Shown piece by piece: positions 5,119 through 7,616 of a stretch of 7,616 nt of DNA. How positions within the stretch are numbered: the stretch's first letter is position 1; every line of letters starts with the position of its first letter. This DNA is from Crocinitomicaceae bacterium (GTDB lineage: Bacteria > Bacteroidota > Bacteroidia > Flavobacteriales_D > Sanyastnellaceae), in NCBI GenBank assembly GCA_020848015.1, contig JADLBA010000072.1:1-7616 (forward strand), written 5' to 3'. The position numbers and the translations under genes are program-made. The notes beneath the pieces were generated by a model. That model saw nothing but the letters and a program-made list of their open reading frames with translations. It ran no database searches and was not told where the DNA came from.

Positions 5119-7209
5119 ATGCTCCTTAGGATTTTCTCTACATCGCTGCTAATGGTGCTGGCCACTTCACTGTTTGGGCAAATCAAGGATGAGACGGATG
5201 AATCCGAAAAGCAGAGTATCATTGAGCAGAGAATCGAAATTATTGCGAACACGCTGGAAGAAGGTCAGGCTCTCGACTACACCACATTGCTCGAAGGTCT
5301 CACCTATCACTTTGAACATCCGCTTGATCTCAACAGTGCCAGTACAGAAGATTTGCGCGATCTCAACCTGCTCTCTGATATCCAGATCGCCGGCCTCCAG
5401 CGACATATTTCCCGTTATGGCTACCTGCGCAGCATCTACGAGTTGCAGGCTGTAAGAGGTTTTGATCCTGCGACAATTAATCTTATCCGGCCATTTGTTA
5501 CTGTGGGGGCTCCGGGCATGATGAAAGATTTCACCTTTCGCCAGATGTTTAAAGAGGGGACGAATGATTTTTTTCTCCGCTATATGCGCCCCATACAGCA
5601 ACAGGCGGGGTATAAGCCCAACCCCAAAAAGAATGATCAGCCATCATACACGGGATCGCCGAACTATTTTTATACGCGCTATCGCTTTCTCTACAGAAAA
5701 AATATCTCTGCCGGTTTTACTCTCGAAAAGGATCAGGGAGAATCTATCAAAAACGGCCCCGACTTCGCCAGTGGCTTTGTTTTTATCCGTAATAAAACAT
5801 TTCTGAGAGCTCTTGCGCTGGGAGATTACCAGGCGCAGTTTGGCCAGGGGCTGACCTACTGGAACGGGCTTGGATTTGGCAAGTCGGTGTATGTGATGAA
5901 TGTCAAAAAGAATGCAATGGGCTTGAAGCCTTACACTTCGGTAAATGAAGCTCTCTTTATGCGGGGCGCGGCAGCTACCATCGGGATGGGTAGATTTGAA
6001 CTCACCGGGATGTATTCACAGAAGAAACTCAGCGCAAATTTGGTCGCACTTGTTGACAGCTCCATAGCAGTAGATGATGGCTTTACAGTTTCGAGCATTC
6101 TCACCGGAGGCCTTCATCGTACCGAAAGTGAGATTGCGAAAAGAAGAACCTTAGGAGAAAGGATTTATGGTGGAAACATAAAATACACCAAAGGAACTTT
6201 CAGCACCGGCTTTACTGCTGCCGGCCAGGAATACGCCAGCCCGCTGAGCAGGGATAATGACCTGTACCAGCAATACCGGTTTGACGGCACCCATAACGCT
6301 ACTATGGGGATTGACTATCAGGGTGTGTTGCGCAATGCCAATTTCTTTGGAGAATTTTCGAGGAGTTTAAATGGGGGCTTTGCCGCACTGAATGGACTTG
6401 TCGCCTCGCTGCATCCAAGTTTGGTAGTATCTGTGGTGCACAGATACTTTCAAAAAGATTATCAACCCATCTACTCAAACGTATTTGCAGAAGGGAATAA
6501 TCTTGCGCCATCCAATGAGCACGGACTTTTTTTGGGTATGCAGGCCAACTTTCCAAGAGGATGGATCCTGTCGGCATACACCGACCAGGTAACCTACCCC
6601 TGGCTTCGCTACAAGGTGCAGACACCCGGAGTATTTTCAGACTATCTGGCACAAATGAATTATAAGCCGGACAAAAAACACGAATTTTATTTTCGCTATC
6701 GAGTGCGACACAGTACCCAGGATACAGGAGACCCTACCGAGATCATTGATTACCCACTGGGAAGGCGGCAGCAAAATTTTCGTCTGAATGCCATTTATAT
6801 GGTGCACCCGAATATTCAGATGAGAACCCGTGGTGAATGGACAGTATTTGAGCGCGAAAGAGCGGGAAGAGAACAGGGTTTTATGATCTACCAGGACGTG
6901 ATTTTCAACAAGCCGGATTCACCGATTTCGATCAATCTTCGCTATGCACTTTTTCAAACTCAGGGAACGAATGCGAGAATTTATGCATATGAATCGGATG
7001 TTCTTTATCGCTTCAGCATACCTGCCTACTCAGGTCTGGGTTCTCGCTTTTATACCGTTATCAAGTATGATATTATCCGCGGGGTTGATCTGTGGCTAAA
7101 AGTCGGCACATGGGTTTACAACGACAGGAAGAAAATATCGAGCGGAGACGGCGAAATTGAGGGGAATACTCGTACTGATATTACTGCACAACTACGCTGG
7201 CAGTTTTAA
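5119..7209 (+). CDS. Outer-membrane protein with ComEA-type helix-hairpin-helix domain and large beta-barrel
   Basis: The product has 696 residues. Residues 1-20 are a signal peptide (MLLRIFSTSLLMVLATSLFG). Residues 21-65 are charged and probably helical. Residues 69-129 match the paired helix-hairpin-helix layout of ComEA-type domains: LNSASTEDLRDL, then a helix with QIAGLQRHISRYG, then LRSIYELQAVRGFDPATINLIRPFV. From about 160 to the end the chain is aromatic-rich alternating strands with turns (YTRYRFLYRKN, EFYFRYRVR, SDVLYRFSI) and ends LRWQF, the terminal-Phe signature of outer-membrane barrels. I expect a periplasmic HhH module anchored to an outer-membrane barrel. Such proteins are widespread in Bacteroidota, but I know of no assigned function. 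I chose ATG 5119 because it begins the signal peptide and lies 4 nt after the upstream stop; an in-frame start at 5014 would add 35 residues overlapping that gene. The hairpins lack the usual GIG (see findings). Confidence 0.9.
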   Translation: MLLRIFSTSLLMVLATSLFGQIKDETDESEKQSIIEQRIEIIANTLEEGQALDYTTLLEGLTYHFEHPLDLNSASTEDLRDLNLLSDIQIAGLQRHISRYGYLRSIYELQAVRGFDPATINLIRPFVTVGAPGMMKDFTFRQMFKEGTNDFFLRYMRPIQQQAGYKPNPKKNDQPSYTGSPNYFYTRYRFLYRKNISAGFTLEKDQGESIKNGPDFASGFVFIRNKTFLRALALGDYQAQFGQGLTYWNGLGFGKSVYVMNVKKNAMGLKPYTSVNEALFMRGAAATIGMGRFELTGMYSQKKLSANLVALVDSSIAVDDGFTVSSILTGGLHRTESEIAKRRTLGERIYGGNIKYTKGTFSTGFTAAGQEYASPLSRDNDLYQQYRFDGTHNATMGIDYQGVLRNANFFGEFSRSLNGGFAALNGLVASLHPSLVVSVVHRYFQKDYQPIYSNVFAEGNNLAPSNEHGLFLGMQANFPRGWILSAYTDQVTYPWLRYKVQTPGVFSDYLAQMNYKPDKKHEFYFRYRVRHSTQDTGDPTEIIDYPLGRRQQNFRLNAIYMVHPNIQMRTRGEWTVFERERAGREQGFMIYQDVIFNKPDSPISINLRYALFQTQGTNARIYAYESDVLYRFSIPAYSGLGSRFYTVIKYDIIRGVDLWLKVGTWVYNDRKKISSGDGEIEGNTRTDITAQLRWQF

Positions 7210-7589
7210 TATAGAAATAAAGCAGTAATTAATTTCAAAATACCTTTATAACCAACTGCGGTTTTCCTGAGAAAAATAATATTGATTTGTTTTCCCTGGA
7301 TTGTATGGGTCGTGTGCCCTTCCTGTCTGAAATAGTTCACGATAGAGGGCGGAGGAAAACTATAGTTCTTTGTGGTTCTCGTGATTTTTCTATGACTCAT
7401 CAGCGGGAGGCCGCGTTCACTTTTTTTTGAATTGTCGGATTAAGGAACAGTTTCTTTCCTCTTTTTTATTCAAAATAAACGTTCGGATAGTCATGGTTAT
7501 GCCATAAAAGAATCCTGTTATTTCTTGCATTGGGTGGCGGAATTTCTTATCTTCGCTGTCATACTCCGTTATTTAGAGAGTAAAAATTG
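7210..7589. other. Intergenic region with weak dyads, no clear gene
   Basis: I see no convincing gene here. A 64-codon minus-strand frame (7206-7400) has no recognisable motif and overlaps the stop of the barrel gene. Structure present: TCACGA (7337-7342) and TCGTGA (7379-7384) form a 6-bp inverted pair followed by TTTTTC; the 10-bp palindrome AACTATAGTT lies between them (7358-7367). GCGG-GAGG-CCGC (7403-7414) is followed after 6 nt by eight T (7421-7428). Either could act as a terminator for the barrel operon, but both are weak. No tRNA or known ncRNA was recognised. Confidence 0.5.
7525..7555 (+). promoter_or_regulatory. Candidate promoter for a gene running off the right edge
   Basis: TTG at 7525-7527 is followed after 20 nt by TATCTTCG (7548-7555), one mismatch from the Bacteroidota -7 consensus TAnnTTTG. 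The spacing fits the -33/-7 arrangement. The nearest downstream ATG is at 7590. Confidence 0.4.
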
Positions 7590-7616
7590 ATGGGCAGGGT
7601 ATTTGTGGGGCGAGAG
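7590..7616 (+). CDS. Possible start of a further gene (partial)
   Basis: An ATG at 7590 opens a frame of nine codons (MGRVFVGRE) that continues past the window edge. It sits about 34 nt after the candidate -7 box, behind an A-rich leader containing GAGAG. Nothing can be said about the product, and the frame may not be real. Confidence 0.25.

Noticed and set aside
5167..5601. 144-codon minus-strand frame inside the HhH-barrel gene
   Set aside because: It is antisense to the HhH region and has no recognisable domain.
7247..7268. AACC...GGTT hairpin with T-rich tail as terminator of the barrel operon
   Set aside because: The stem is only 4 bp and the T-run is short, so it is no better than chance.
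7206..7400. 64-codon minus-strand frame after the barrel gene
   Set aside because: It has no motif, no promoter-like box and no clear start context, and it overlaps the barrel gene's stop.

Overview
The window looks like chromosomal DNA of a member of the Bacteroidota (Sphingobacteriia/Chitinophagia/Saprospiria-like; I cannot place it more finely). Several gene starts are preceded by the Bacteroidota -7 promoter element TAnnTTTG instead of a Shine-Dalgarno sequence. The tRNA genes do not encode CCA. The protein families are typical of the phylum: a PfkB kinase with VGDDFP and DPTGAGDTF motifs, secreted proteins with PKD-like and FN3 domains, a PorV/FadL-like barrel, and a ComEA-type helix-hairpin-helix protein continued by a barrel.

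Left part (1-1490). The window opens with a 5'-truncated LytM/M23 peptidase remnant whose recognisable homology begins abruptly near base 148. The sequence to its left is unrelated, so this looks like a rearrangement or assembly junction. It converges, with a 6-nt gap, on a complete PfkB-family sugar/nucleoside kinase on the minus strand. Next comes tRNA-Asn(GUU) on the plus strand, followed at once by a strong intrinsic terminator.

Middle part (1523-4076). Two minus-strand genes encode secreted proteins. One is a 538-residue modular surface protein: signal peptide, Bacteroidota head module, PKD-like, FN3, then a polyglycine-rich C-terminal domain. The other is a 163-residue orphan with four cysteines. 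The pair lies between tRNA-Asn (+) and tRNA-Leu(UAG) (-), whose 3' ends both point inward. That makes the pair a plausible accessory islet, although I see no attachment-site repeats.

Right part (4159-7616). A short divergent intergenic region carries the tRNA-Leu promoter and a promoter for a two-gene operon. The first operon gene starts with GTG and encodes a PorV/FadL-like outer-membrane barrel. The second starts 4 nt after the first one's stop and encodes a 696-residue protein: signal peptide, degenerate ComEA-type HhH pair, then a large predicted beta-barrel ending in phenylalanine. The pair is the most interesting system here. It suggests an outer-membrane complex with a periplasmic HhH module, but its function is not known to me. 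The last ~400 bases are mostly non-coding, with weak dyads, and end in a candidate promoter and the possible first codons of a further gene.
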